Source: Spirodela intermedia
Lineage: Eukaryota > Streptophyta > Magnoliopsida > Alismatales > Araceae
DNA length: 64,000 bases
Assembly (NCBI GenBank): GCA_902729315.2
Contig: LR746266.1
Location: 2,142,759-2,206,758 of the forward strand
Direction of reading: 5' to 3'
Shown here: positions 32,864 through 44,869 of the stretch, piece after piece
How positions within the stretch are numbered: position 1 is the stretch's first letter
Layout of the letters: the number at the start of each line of letters is the position of its first letter
The notes under the pieces: generated by a model
The model's input: only the letters and a program-made list of their open reading frames with translations
What the model was told of the DNA's origin: nothing
Databases searched by the model: none
Program-made: the position numbers and the translations under genes

Positions 32864-34103
32864 TGATGTGACTTAGTTGTTGTATAGTAAATCACGTAAA
32901 TTTAAAATTTATAAAACTAGAAAATACGAATTTTTAGATATTTAAAAGTATTTCTGAAAAAATATATCAATTATAATTCAATAAAACTTCCAAAAATAGC
33001 GGTAATTTTTCAAATCGATCACATGGATGTAATATAGTATCAGGTAATTATTCAGAATTTTTCTCATTTAATACAATTTTCTATGAATTTTATACTAGGA
33101 AATGAAAATTAAATATATTTAAAATTCACAAAAAAGGGATATAAGGGTGCGGACGTCAAGATGATGTCACCGCCCGATAAATGCGAATTGGGTGGAAAGA
33201 GAGTTCTGCCCAATGATTCTTACGTAAGTGATTATAGACGATTTAATTGATCAAATTAAGGTCTATAAGAGCCGAAAGAATCATAATGGAATGAAGTATA
33301 TCTTGATAAATTTAAATCACACAAATGATCACTAAATGAAGCGGAAAGTAAGTTGAAAGTAGGAAAATAGAGTTCCAGCATCATGGCGGTGATGCGTCGA
33401 TAATGCACCAAAATCTTGAACATTCAATAGGATTGTCATGTAGTGTCTACAACCTCAAAGGCTCTTCTTAGACAAGGATGACGTGGGCAATCTCTAGATT
33501 TCCTTGTGAAGTTTAGAAATCAATGAAATGAGTCGTCAAATTGTCTCCAGCGGCTGTCATCCCAAGAGAGCAGAAAAATAGTGACTTTGCGGCTCTCCGA
33601 CGGTTGTCACCTAATGGAGTGGAGCTGGATGGAGGTGGGGCACATGTCAGAGAGCTTCATTCTCAGGTCCGTGCTGTAAGAGGAGGCTCTTCATTACATC
33701 TAGTACGCTCTCAAGAGGTGGCGACTCGTCTCCTAACAGATCATCTTCTTCTTGACGACGGCTTGTTTGTCGATCAATCGTAGATGCTTTACTTGATGGA
33801 TTCGCGATCCTTTTATCACGAATCGTTTAACAACTTTAGTAACAATGCTCCACGAATCGCGTTGACGACATTTTCACCAATGATCCGACGATTCTGGTTG
33901 CTTAATCTTTCACTAGCAATATGTAGGAAAGTCGCAATAATCAGATAAAAAATATGAGTTTTGGCTCTGGAAAGACTTAAACCCATGCCAGTTGCCCGCC
34001 CCTTTCTGGGGAAGGTGCGACGCGGGTTTAGTCCCACATCGCTTGTGTGCCAAAGTTTCAGGTGAATATATATTAATGTTACATTTCAAAGCAAGTCCCT
34101 TTC
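32864..34103 (-). mobile_element. 5' LTR of the second A element (part 1; part 2 is 36136-36536)
   Basis: Reverse A LTR, about 1.64 kb in total after removing the B insertion. It includes a broken antisense ORF at 33541-33783 and a leader hairpin near 33790-33820. Confidence 0.85.
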
Positions 34104-36130
34104 TGATGGCGAGCGGGACCCGTCTCCATCAGCTCAGGAGACACCGGCAGTCTGAGTTCAGCCCGATCGACACGCGAAGACGAAGGAGCCTGGCTTTCGC
34201 TACACGGCCTAACCCTTCGGGACAACGACATTCCACCTCTGTGATGACGACAAGCTCGAGCTCACCCGCATCTTTCTTTGTACTTTCACATTGACTTGTT
34301 GGGCCTCGCATTTGTGTGTTAGCGGGCCCAATTCTATGTGTGTGTTGTTGTTTGTGTCTTCATTTCTTTAGGGTTTTATTGAGTCTCTCTTTTGAGGCCC
34401 AATTAAAACCCTAAGGGGGGGGGACCTATGTGTCTTTCCTTTGGGGCCTCTTTTGGGGGCTTATTTGGGTCTTCATTTGAGGCCTACTTAAGCACCGTAA
34501 GAGGGGCCTCCTCTTTCTCCTTTAGGGGAGCTTATTGGGTCTCTCTTTAAGAGGCCCAATAAGCCCCTTTGTAGCCTTTTGTGGCTTATGGGCTTGAGGG
34601 CCTCAAGTGGGCCCACCTCCCCTAAGCCCACTTGTGGGCCCCATATAAGGGGAGGTACGACCCCCCCTCAAGAAGAGCGCCGTATTTTTGAGAGAGATTA
34701 TCGTTTTGTGAGTACCTTCTCCGTGATCTAGGATAGGGAGGGGAGGAAGAGGAAGGCCGTCGATACCCCCTTCGAGGACTTCGTTCCTCGTGACGCTGCT
34801 GCCCGAGAAGTCCCGCCACCGCCTGAGACCACTGCCGCCGCCGGCCATCTCAGTGCCGCCCGGGAGTTCGCCGCCGTCACCGGACGAAACGGTCGCGGTT
34901 GCCGCTGCAACAGCCGCCGCCTCTGCTGGAACCCCGTCACGCCATCGTGACGAAAGGGGCTCGCTTCGCCTCCCTACGAGCCGTCGCCGAGCACTCCGCC
35001 GGAGTCTCTCGACTCCTGGTTCGTCTGCCACCTCTTCCTCCGGAACTCCACGATAAACTCGCCGGAGCCGCCCTCCGCCGCTCCGCCCAGTCGCTGGCCG
35101 TTCACCGACGAACGCCTACCTGCCGCCGACGTCGGGAGAGACCCTGCAGCCGTGCCGACGAGCCAGAACCAGTCCCAGCTCCTCACAGGCCCCCGCCGGA
35201 GTTTCCCGACGCTCCGCCGCCGTCGCGCCGTTTCCGGCGCCGCTTAGACCTGGAGAGCTCAACCCTCCCTGGTATCGTCGGCCGGATCGTCTCCCCTCTG
35301 CTCCGCTTCCCGGCGCCGCCAGAGAGGCCGATCCTTCCGGCGACGGTTGGGTTTCCGCCCCGACCGCCGACGCTCGGCCTTCCCGCCGAAGCGCCGCTGA
35401 CGCTCGGCATTCCTGCCGAAGCGCCGCAGACGCTCGGCCTTCCCGCCGAAGCGCTGCCGCCGCGCCCCGCGCGCCGGCTCCTGCGTGCCCTAAGGCCGCC
35501 GCGCGGTTTGCCTCCCGCGCCCGATAGCGTGCCCTTCGGCCCACCAGCGGGTCCACGCCCACTAGCGTGCCCTTTGGCCCACCTGCAGCCCCACGACTTC
35601 CGTGACTCTCGACCAGGACCAACCATCGACGCTGAGCATTGCTCTTCACCGGACGTCTCTGCCTTCGTCGAATCTCTGCTCCGTCACGACCCGCCGGGTT
35701 ACGCAGCCCTGAAGGTTAGCTCCGTACCCCTTCCTCTTAAGTTTAATTATCTCTTGAAGGGTTTTCTTGGCTCGTCTCCTCCACCATCAGGAGAATGTAG
35801 ACATGATAGGACGGTTATCGGATCGTGACTTCCGACGCTGTGCCAGATTTACCACCATTCGTGAGCTGCAACCCTAGGCTACCTCACGACGATTGTTCCG
35901 CCATCTGTCCGGACATGGACCGAGAGGGCCTCACACTTACCATCGTCGAGTGTTTCCCCAGATTGTCCTAAGTTGATCGTGCATATTGGTATGCCTACTT
36001 GTACTTAGGTTACGTAGTCAGACCTAGAGTCTAGGATCTATACATTCTGATCGGATCGAGCCGACTGCCCCATTCCAAGTCTTGAGTTTCATTGATCAAG
36101 TACAGGGGGTTTTTGCCCCGTCTTGCATCA
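34104..36130 (+). mobile_element. family B solo LTR, copy 2
   Basis: 2027 bp, TGATGGCG...TTGCATCA, with a perfect 5-bp duplication ctttc (34099-34103, 36131-36135). It is opposite in direction to copy 1. A TATA-like TATAAGG sits at 34645-34651, and a GC-rich leader follows from about 34740 to 35720. A 309-codon open frame (34899-35828) spans the leader and has no recognisable domain; it is rich in P, R and A as expected of chance frames in GC-rich DNA. Confidence 0.85.
35369..35458. repeat. 30-bp minisatellite in B LTR, three units
   Basis: GACGCTCGGCCTTCCCGCCG plus AAGCGCCGCT repeats at 35369, 35399 and 35429. It is the reverse of the 8.5-unit array at 7737. Confidence 0.9.
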
Positions 36131-36536
36131 CTTTCTCACGCGTGTATGACCACTCCTTGCCCCACAGCTGGCTGGCCACTAGTGACGTGGAAGGGGAGTG
36201 GTGCACACGTGCCTTATTAATCCAAGGCACTCGAGCCCCTACTCGTGGCTACTCCTCGACTACGCTTTCGACCTACTTGCGGGCCCAACTGGCCAGCAGG
36301 TCCCCCCCCATTTTGTTTTATTTTTATTTTAATTTATTTTTCTTCATTTATCTCAAAAGTAAGACTGTAAAAATCATATAAATTCGTATAAAATCACATA
36401 ATTACCCAAAAATTCACGTTAATCAATTGAAAACCACTTTTCAGACTTTAACACAAATATAAGTCTATCTATCATGAGTTAAGGCTAAAACTATATTATT
36501 TACTAATTATTAACTCATGATAATGAAGACTTATCA

Positions 36537-37213
36537 CCTAACTACACTCAAGGTCTTTGGTTAGTGATCAGCTTTTCCCTTCTCCCCCCAAACAATGGTA
36601 ACAGCGTGGTTGACCCCTCTTTTAATAGATATCTCCGGCAAGTAGCACAACACTTCCAGATGACACTTCTGTGACTTTTGACATGGTGTGAAACGTTTGG
36701 ACAAAACTAAGTCGCCACACCAGTATCTCCAATTGCCCAAGAGGTAGACTAAACTTGGGTAATGATTTATTTTCTATTTTCATCATTTACTTATCTACTT
36801 TTGTCATTTATATACATTTTACGACAAGTTATTTTCATTTCATGCATGTTTCAATTGAAATGAGTAGAATTAATTCAAAACTTAATGAATGATCTTCGTT
36901 CTTCTTCTGAATCCTCTAAAACTCGTATGAGATTAAGGTAAGATCATTTTTAACTTATTTTTTATTAATTTTCACAGTTGAATCTTTACATATTCATGTT
37001 CCCAGGGTTCCATGAATAATGGTTATTCTTCTATTTTCAAACACAAAATCAATGAGACTAAAGGCTGCTTAAGGATCGTTGAACTGTTAAAATAATATGA
37101 AGACATTCACGATTGACCTCATGTCATGTGTGCGAATTCTCAAGCACACATTCGTTTGAGAATAATGGTCACCATGAAAATGAGTTGACCATATTTCTCT
37201 CTTTCCTTAGTAT
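36537..37213 (+). mobile_element. family C solo LTR copy 2, part 2
   Basis: Aligns to copy 1 from about 4221 to 4875. Contains no ORF. Confidence 0.75.
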
Positions 37214-38284
37214 TGATAATTATAAATTAGTAGTTACATTGATACATTGATATCTTAAATATAGATGTTAATTAATGAGTAGAGAATACAATTATACATG
37301 TGTTACCAACTCATTATGACATTCATGATATTTTATCATTTGAGTCCTAATATATATTATTTTATTTATTTTATTTATATTATGAGTCTAACCCCACTTA
37401 ACTTTTATGAAGTCAAGTGGTGATTCTTTCACATTTTCTTGATAATTATTTGATTGCAAGAATTTAGGTGAGCTTTTATTATGAGTTGAAGTAATTGAAG
37501 AAGACTAAGCCTTTAGCCCAATGAAAAGCCCAAGTCTTATGGAGAGGGTCGACCTAATATATTTATGGGCCAAAGAGAGGGTGTCACATTGACCTAGCCC
37601 ATTTGGACTTAAAAGGGCTATCAAAAGATGAGATCTAGGTTGCTCATCTTAGGGTGCCTTAAGATGAGATTAAGAGAAGGATTAGAGCAACTTCCTCATG
37701 GAATAATCTAAACCGTCCACCAAGAGAGTCAGTTATTAATCATAACCGTCCATTAGAGTGGCCTAATTCTCGAGAGGATTAAGGCATCTCGCCCCCTCTT
37801 GGAGGGCGCTTTTTGGCTCTCTCTCTAGCAATGGCTAGCCGAAGGAAACATGAGGGAAATCAAGGCCTAGTCAACAGCATTCTCGTGCCCTAGATCATCA
37901 TGGAGAAGAGATTACCTAGAGCACATCAAGATCATTACGGATCAAGCATTACTCAGCCTAAGATTGACGCACAACAAGATTTGTGCAAGATCCAGATTTG
38001 GGGCATCCTTTTAATCCTCTCCATAGATAGATTAACTTTTAATTCAAACTAATTTTCCATAACTGTTGTCTTCACCCTTTTATATTTAATTTTGCCTTTC
38101 ACAATCTCAAGTATATATATCTATATAAGAAATGAAATAACTAGAAATTTTACTCTCATTGCCCACACTCCCTGAGGATTGATGTTTATTTACCCTAAAT
38201 AGAAGAGTGAGGTTTTATAAATATTATTTGCATGAACTTGGTTGCATCACAACGACGTATTTAACCTCTAATTCAAGTTCATCA
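37214..38284 (+). mobile_element. family D solo LTR
   Basis: 1071 bp, TGATAATTATAAATTAG...AAGTTCATCA. Flanks are agtat (37209-37213) and aatat (38285-38289), a 4/5 duplication. C sequence on the two sides joins up when it is removed. Confidence 0.8.
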
Positions 38285-38289
38285 AATAT

Positions 38290-38808
38290 CGTCTTATTTC
38301 TCTCTCTTTCTCTCTCTCTCTTGTGAAACCGCTTCTTCTCTCTCTCTCTTGTGAGATCTCTCCATCTCTCTTGATCGATCTTCTATCTTCCTCTTCATCG
38401 ATAAATTTCCCTTTCTCTCCTCTCTCTCTCTCTCATGAGACCTTTCTCTCTCTTCATCTCACATGAGATTTCCTCCTCTCTTCTCCCTCTTTTCTCTCTC
38501 TCATGAGACCTTCTCTCTCTCCATCTCACGTGTGATTTCTTCTTTTCTCTTCTCTCTCTCTTTTATTCCTTCTTTTTCTCTACTTTCCTTCCTTTATTCT
38601 TCTCACCTCACCTTTCTATTTTATTATTTTTATTAAATATCAATAAAATATTAAAATCACTTTATATATAAACTAAATTAATTTTCATGAAAGATTGATC
38701 AATCTCCCTATGTTCAACCTAAGACTTACTTCTATATGAATATTTTATTGTCTTGGTTATAAATATACTAGATAACATACATTTAAGCACAACAACAAGT
38801 GTACATCA
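38290..38808 (+). mobile_element. family C solo LTR copy 2, part 3
   Basis: CT-rich tract followed by AT-rich sequence ending GTACATCA. The D gag frame resumes at 38814. Confidence 0.7.
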
Positions 38809-38813
38809 AAAGC

Positions 38814-39249
38814 CATACAAACATTCAGTCAAGGAAATGATACATTTAGTGAACCTTGAAAAAGATTTAAGGTATGTGGGGGATCACTTCTTGACAAATA
38901 TGATGACAAGGTGGAAAAATTGATTGAATGGTTGACTGAAATTGACAACCATCACATGGGTTAAATCAAAATGAAAAAAATGTAGGACCCAAGAGAGGAG
39001 TCTTGAATGTTAAAGATATGAAACCAAAACTTGAGAAAGATATGACCAATAGGCATTTAGAGAATGTTGAGGCATCCTTAAGGAAGTTGACTGACATGAT
39101 ATAAAATTTATTATCTAATCTTACTATTTCACATGTTGAGAATACTTCATACTTTGTGTTTCAGCAAAAGACATGCAGATGGAGAATGCATCAACATTAG
39201 TGAAGTGAATGTGATGAACTATATACCACCTCACAACTCATGAAATGAC
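38814..39249 (+). pseudogene. gag: gag of element D, C-terminal part
   Basis: Right after the C LTR the text reads AIQTFSQGNDTFSEP-stop-KRFK, the Athila TFxQ...ESLYEAWERFK region. Decayed sequence follows (MTRWKN, LTEIDNHHMG in shifting frames). It ends where A LTR pieces start at 39255. Confidence 0.65.
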
Positions 39250-39254
39250 CAAGG

Positions 39255-40709
39255 TGATAAGTCTTCATTATCATGAGTTAATAATTAGTAAATAATATAG
39301 TTTTAGCCTTAACTCGTGATAAATAGACTTATATTTGTGTTAAAGTGTGAAAGTGGTTTTCAGTTGATTAATGTGATTTTTGGGGTAATTATGTGATTTT
39401 ATACGAATTTATATGATTTTTATAGTCTTACTTTTGAGACAAATGAAGAAAAAGAAATAAAACTAAAATATTGCAAAATGGGGGGACCCGCCGGCCAGCC
39501 GGGCCCACAAGCGGGTCGGAAGCTCAGTCGGGGAGTAGCCGCGAGCAGGGGCTTGAGCGGCTTGAACCGATAGGGGCACGTGTGCGCCACTCCCCTTCCA
39601 CGTCACCGGTGGCCAGCCGGCTGTGGGGCAAGGAGTGGTCGTACACGCGAGAGAAGGGACTTTGCTTAAAAAGCTAACATTACTATATATTCGCCTGAAA
39701 AATCAGCACACAACTGATGTGGGACTAAACCCGCGTCACACCTTCCTCAGAAGGGGCGGACAACTGGCGCGGGTTCGAATCCTCCCAGAGTTAAAATTCA
39801 TATATTTTTATCTGATTATCGTGACTTTCCTACAGATCGCCGGTGAAGGATTAAGCAACCAGAATCGCTGAATCATCAGCAAAAATCTCGTCAACGCGAT
39901 TCGCGGAGCATTGCTACTAAAATTGCTGAACGATTCGCGATAAAAGGATCGCGAATCCATCGAGTAAATCATCTCCGATTGATCGACGAACAAGCCGTCA
40001 TCGGGAAGAGGATGATCCGCCGGGAGACGAGTCGCCACCTCCTGAGAGCGTACCGGATGCGATGAAGAGCCTTATTTTCTAGTTTTATAAATTTTAGATT
40101 TGCGTGATTTAATATACAACGACTAAGTCACATCAACTATCCTCCCGAACGCTCAGGATTCCGGTGCATCACTGACGCATCGCCGCCGTGACGCCGGAAC
40201 TCTATTTTCTTGCTTTCAACTTAATTTCTGCTTCTTTTAGTGATAACTTGTTGATTTTAAATTTAGCAAGATATACTCCCTTTCATTACGATTCTTCCGG
40301 CTTTTACAGATCTTAATTTGATCAATTAAATCATCTGTAATCGCTTACGTAAGAATCACCAGGTGGAACTTTGTTTCCGCCCGATTCGCGTTCGTCAGGC
40401 ACTAACCTCATCTTGACGTCCGCACCCTTATTTCCCTTTTTCATGAATATTAAATATATTTCCTTTTCATTTCTTAGTATAAAATCTATAGAAAATAGTA
40501 GTCTTTGAGGAAAATTCTGAATAATTACCAGATATTATATTATATCCTTGTGATCGACTTGGAAAATTACCGCTATTTTTTGGAAGTTTTATTGAATTAT
40601 AATTGATATATTTGTTCAGAAATACTTCTAAATATCTGAAAAATCGTATTTTGTAGTTTTATAAATTTTAGATTTACGTGATTTAATATACAATGACTGA
40701 GTCATGTCA
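39255..40709 (+). mobile_element. composite of A LTR pieces (sense)
   Basis: 39255-40070 is the 5' half of an A LTR. 40071-40134 is an A LTR 3' tip (TTATTTTCTAG...CACATCA). 40135-40709 is another A 3' part starting ACTATCCTCCCGAACGC. The left flank caagg does not match the right flank gtgca. This is best read as one A LTR inserted in another and then collapsed. It contains an exact B-box GGTTCGAATCC (39772-39782) and a perfect leader stem-loop (39932-39957). Confidence 0.7.
39772..39782 (+). promoter_or_regulatory. B-box-like sequence in A LTR
   Basis: GGTTCGAATCC matches the RNA polymerase III B-box / tRNA T-loop consensus exactly. Exact reverse copies are at 60811-60821 and 62903-62913; other LTRs have one change (GGTTTGAATCC). 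No A-box at a suitable distance is evident. Confidence 0.45.
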
Positions 40710-42259
40710 GTGCATTCTTAATTACTTGTGATATTGGAGGAACATATTTTTCTAGATCTTTATTAGATTTTGGTGCTAGTGTCAATCTCATGCCAAAAGT
40801 CTTATATGATAAATTTAAATTTAGATATTTAGAACTAATTCTCTTAGAATTACAATGTGCGGATAGATCTATTAAGTAACCATATGGTTTTTTGAAAGAT
40901 GTGAGGATTAAAGTAGAATATTGCACATTTCTCATTGATTTTATTGTGGTTGATATGAAAATACTTGATAATTAGAGTGGAGCACTTACAATTTTAGGGA
41001 GACCCTTTTTAGCCATCGTCAAAATCATAACTAATTGAGAAAAAGGGATAGTAGTATTAAGATAGGAGAGGAGAAGGTCAAACTTAATATTTTGAGATTA
41101 ATGAAATATTCTAGTGTTAGTCATGAAAAAGTTGGTATTTGTGATGTTTTTGATAAAGATGATGAATTAGGAGAAAATTATTTAAAAATTTGTGGAGTAG
41201 AATAAAAGGAAGAACTATTGGACCCTCTGAAACCTTTTGCTACCCCAACTTTGGACCTAAAACCTTTACCTTCTTCATTAAAATATGTTTTCTTAGGCCC
41301 TAAAAACACCTTACCTATTATTACATCATCAAGCCTTACATCTAAACAGGAGGAAAACTCATGCATATATTTATAGGACAGCAATAAGATGGTCATTTGA
41401 TGATATAAAAGAGGTACCTCCTAAGGTATGTGAGCATAAGATATTTATAGAAAAAAGTTCTAAGCAATAAATCGAAAATCAAAAGCGCTTAAATCCTCAT
41501 ATGTTAGAAGTGTTAAAGAAAGAAATATTGAAATAGCTTAAAGCAGATGTGGTATATGCAATCTCGGATAGTTCTTGGGTAAGTCCAATCCACATGGTAC
41601 CAAAGAAAACTAGCATAATAAAAAAAAGAAATGATAGAAGAGAAGAAGTGTAAACTAGATTAGTCACCAGCTAAAGAGTATGTATAGACTATAAGAAACT
41701 AAATTATTCCTTATCTTTTACTGATCAGATTTTAGAAAAATTGATCGATCAAGATTATTTCTATTTTCTTGATGGTTATTCAAGAAATAATCAAATTAAT
41801 ATTCATGCAGACGACCAAGAGAAGACCACATTTGCATGTCTAGTAGAAATATTTGCTTTTAAACAAATGTCATTTGGTCTTTAAAAAAGTAATGCTCCTG
41901 TTACATTTCAAAGATGTATGAATGCCATGTTTACTGAATTAGTGAGAGATGGATTGAAAATTTTCATGAATGATTTTTCAATTTTTGGTGCATCATTTGA
42001 TACAAATTTATTTAATCTACACAGGTTCTACAAATATGTATCCAAAGTAAACTTGTATTAAGTTGGAAAAAATCTGATTTCATGGTGTAAGAAGAAATAG
42101 TACTAAGACATCAAGTCAACAAGTATGGGCTAGAGGTAGACAAGACCAAAGTTGAAGTGGTCAAGCATCTACCTCTTCCCATCAATTTAAAATAACTTAG
42201 AGGGTTCCTCAGCCATGCGAGCTTCTACACAAGATTTATTAAAGATTGTGCAAAGTTTT
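40710..42259 (+). pseudogene. pol: protease and reverse transcriptase relic of element D
   Basis: The text begins CDIGGTYFSRSLLDFGASVNLMP (protease, 40725-40797) and continues ADRSIK, FLKDVRIKVEY, TILGRPFLAIV. RT landmarks follow in shifting frames: WVSPIHMVPKK (~41575), VCIDYKKLNY (~41675), YFYFLDGYSRNNQI (~41755), KTTFACLVEIFAFKQMSFGL, FQRCMNAMF (~41910), and the active-site block FMNDFSIFG (~41965), where the first aspartate of FMDD is asparagine. The text ends at FYTRFIKDCAKF, just before RNase H, where a D LTR begins. Athila-type Ty3 pol; clearly dead. Confidence 0.85.
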
Positions 42260-42692
42260 TGATAATTATAAATTTGTAGTTGTATCTATATATTAATATC
42301 TTATATATAAATAGCAATTAATGGGTAGAGAATATAATTATACATATATTACTGACTCATTATGAAATTCATAATATTTTATTATTTAAATTGTAATACA
42401 TATTATTTTATTATTTGTTTATATTATGATACTAACCTCACTTGACTTTTATGAAGTCAAGTGATGATTTTTTCATATTTTTTTGATAATTATTTAATTG
42501 CAATGACTTAGGTGAGCTCTTATTATAAGTTAAAAGTAATGAAAGAAGCCCAAGTCTTGAGCCAAAGGAAAAGCCCAAGTCTTATGGAGAGGGCCAACTT
42601 AATATAATTATGGGCTCAAGAAAAGTGTTACTCTAGTCTAAGCCTATTTGGACTTAAAAAGGCTATCAAGAGATGAGATTTAGGTCGTCCAT
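42260..42692 (+). mobile_element. family D LTR, 5' part
   Basis: Starts TGATAATTATAAATTTG directly in the RT/RNase H junction and is cut at 42693 by an A LTR. The rest of this D LTR is not found on the other side. Confidence 0.75.
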
Positions 42693-43440
42693 TGATAAGT
42701 TTTTATTATCATGAGTGAATAATTAATAAATAATATAGTTTTAGCTTTTACTCATGATAAATAGGCTTATATTTATGTTAAATTATGAAAAGTAATTTTC
42801 AGTTAGTTAATGTGATTTTTTGGCTAATTATGTGATTTTATGTACATTTATATAAATTATATAATCTTGTTTAGAGATAAATAAAGAAAAAATAAAATAA
42901 AAAGATAGAAAAAGGGGAGGATCTACTGGCCAGTCAAAACTACGAGCGGGTCAGAAGCATAGTCAGGGTGAAGCTGTGAGCAAGGGCTCGAACGACTATG
43001 GACTGATAGGGGCACGTGTGTGTCACTCTCCTTTCAAAGGGACTCATTAATTCCCAAATCTCGTATTACTATATATTTGTCCTAAAATTCAGTTTATATA
43101 ACTGATATGAGACTAAACCCGTGTCACACCTTCTCCGAATAATTTTATGATTTTTGTACCTCAAATATCTTTTATTTATCAGAAGGAGGCACCCTGATGA
43201 TGTCACTTTATAAATGTATTCGTGTACTTATTTCATTCTCTCTTATGTAAGTGGGTGACTAGTGAGGATTTGAATCTTACTAGAGTCAAATCTTTTATTT
43301 TTATTTGATTAAAGTATGATTTTCTTATAGATCATCATTGAAGTATTAAGCTGCCAGAATTGTTCAATCATCAATGAAAATCTTGTCAATACGATTTGTA
43401 GAACATCATTACTAAAATTACTAAACAATTCATGATAAAT
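42693..43440 (+). mobile_element. diverged family A LTR, left part (right part 44656-44869)
   Basis: TGATAAGTTTTTATTATC start, U3, TATATATT near 43070, the extra ~130-bp segment (43138-43262), and gene-like LTR words to 43440. Then unrelated DNA intervenes. LTR text resumes at about 44656 (AACTGCTAGAGAGCTGCAAAG) and is cut by the next A LTR at 44870. One of the most decayed A copies here. Confidence 0.7.
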
Positions 43441-44655
43441 TAAATCTCTAAAAATTATAATTTTGATTATTTATAATGCATAGCAGATTTGGGTTGATCC
43501 ATAGGAAAACTTGGTATTATGCAATCCACAAATATTTTTTATTAAGTGTTTGGACGAGGCTAAAAGCACAAAAAAAAAATGAAAGAGTAATATTATAAGT
43601 CTGTGAAAAATGATAGAGGTGAAAACACCTTCACCAGCAGCTAGTCTGTTGGCGCTAAACCTATTTAACATTCATAAAGAAAAAGAAATGCAGAAAAAAA
43701 TACGTGTAGAAACTAAAATACCTAAATTTGAAGCTCGAGAGTGTGGATGCTGCTACTACTGTGCTCGATTCCTCATCTGCCTATCACACAATAAGGGAGC
43801 TCGCAGCCACCGCTGCTGTTGCTGTTGCTGTTGTTGAGAGTGTATTGTCGTCACTGTCACTACTACTGTTGTACTTGCCTCCTCCTTTGCCTATCACCCC
43901 AAACGGGAGTTTGCAGCCACTACCGCTGTTGCCACCATTGCTGCTGCTAGTGTTGTGAGTGCCGCCACCGCCGTGCTCATCTCCTCCTTTGCCTATCATG
44001 CAAAACAGGAGTCCATAGCCACTACTACTATCATCACCACTGTTGATGTCGCCATTGTGAGTGCCACCACCGCCTTGCTCGGCCCTCTCTGCCTGTCACA
44101 CAAAATAGGACTCACCACCATTATCGATGTTGCTACTACCGTCATTGTCATGGTTATCGTTGTTGTGATTTTTCGTTCTTCTGCTCATTGCCCTCCTCTA
44201 TCTTCTATCTACAAGCCCAAGTTTTTCTGATCATGCATGCTTCCCCCCTTTCTCTCTCCTCTCTCTCCCTTTAAAAACCCCCCATTAGGATGGGCTGGTA
44301 TGCAGCATGTTAGTGGGCCGACTATAATGGGTCCACTAGTCAACTCATTAAACACTTAAAACAAATACAAAGAATCCACTTAAAATTTAAACTACCCTTC
44401 TTCTAATTTTCCTACATGTAAATATAATTCTTTCATCTATTAGAATACCCAGCATTGCATAAAAAAAACCTTTTGATTCAATAAAATATGCATGTTATAA
44501 AAGATATAGAATTTAATATTTTTGTATGTAATTTAGTAAACAATATAAATTCTCATAGAAAATATATTTACATTGAATGTATGCTTTCATTAAGGGATTT
44601 AAACTATAATCATATAAACTATGCATATCCTATCATATAATATTGAGGCTTTATC
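43441..44655. other. unidentified insertion within an A LTR
   Basis: About 1.2 kb with no similarity to the other families in the window. It contains a triplet-rich tandem array and a short CT-rich stretch near 44246-44270. Replacement of ~200 bp of LTR suggests insertion plus deletion. I find no clean terminal repeats or target duplication. Confidence 0.5.
43760..44180. repeat. four degenerate ~105-bp tandem repeats, GCC/TTG triplet-rich
   Basis: Units start near 43760, 43871, 43973 and 44073. Three carry a CTCCTTTGCCTATCA-like core and an A-rich ...AAACGGGAGT or AAACAGGAGT word, followed by GCCACT-type triplets; the fourth is shorter. Frames run open on both strands, but no protein family is evident. 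Confidence 0.7.
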
Positions 44656-44869
44656 AATTGGTAACTGCTAGAGAGCTGCAAAGTCATCATTTTTTCTACT
44701 CTATCAAGTGTTAGCCATTAGAGATGATTCGATGACTCAATTTATTGATCTCTAGACTTTGCAAGAAGATCTAGAGATTGTCCATGTCATCCTTGTCTAA
44801 GAAGAGCCTTCGAAGATATGGACACTATATGACAATCCTCTCGAATACTCAAGATTTCGACATATTACC

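Noticed and set aside
34899-35828. 309-codon P/R/A-rich frame in B copy 2
   Set aside because: Part is shared with copy 1 in the leader but without a recognisable fold or clear selection signal; likely a leader artefact of base composition.
38296-38600. CT-rich tract as a possible promoter or recombination site
   Set aside because: It is simply the homologous low-complexity part of C LTR, present in both copies.
39740-39800. tRNA gene at the B-box in A LTR
   Set aside because: Only the T-loop word fits; the arms do not pair and no acceptor stem or anticodon arm is present.
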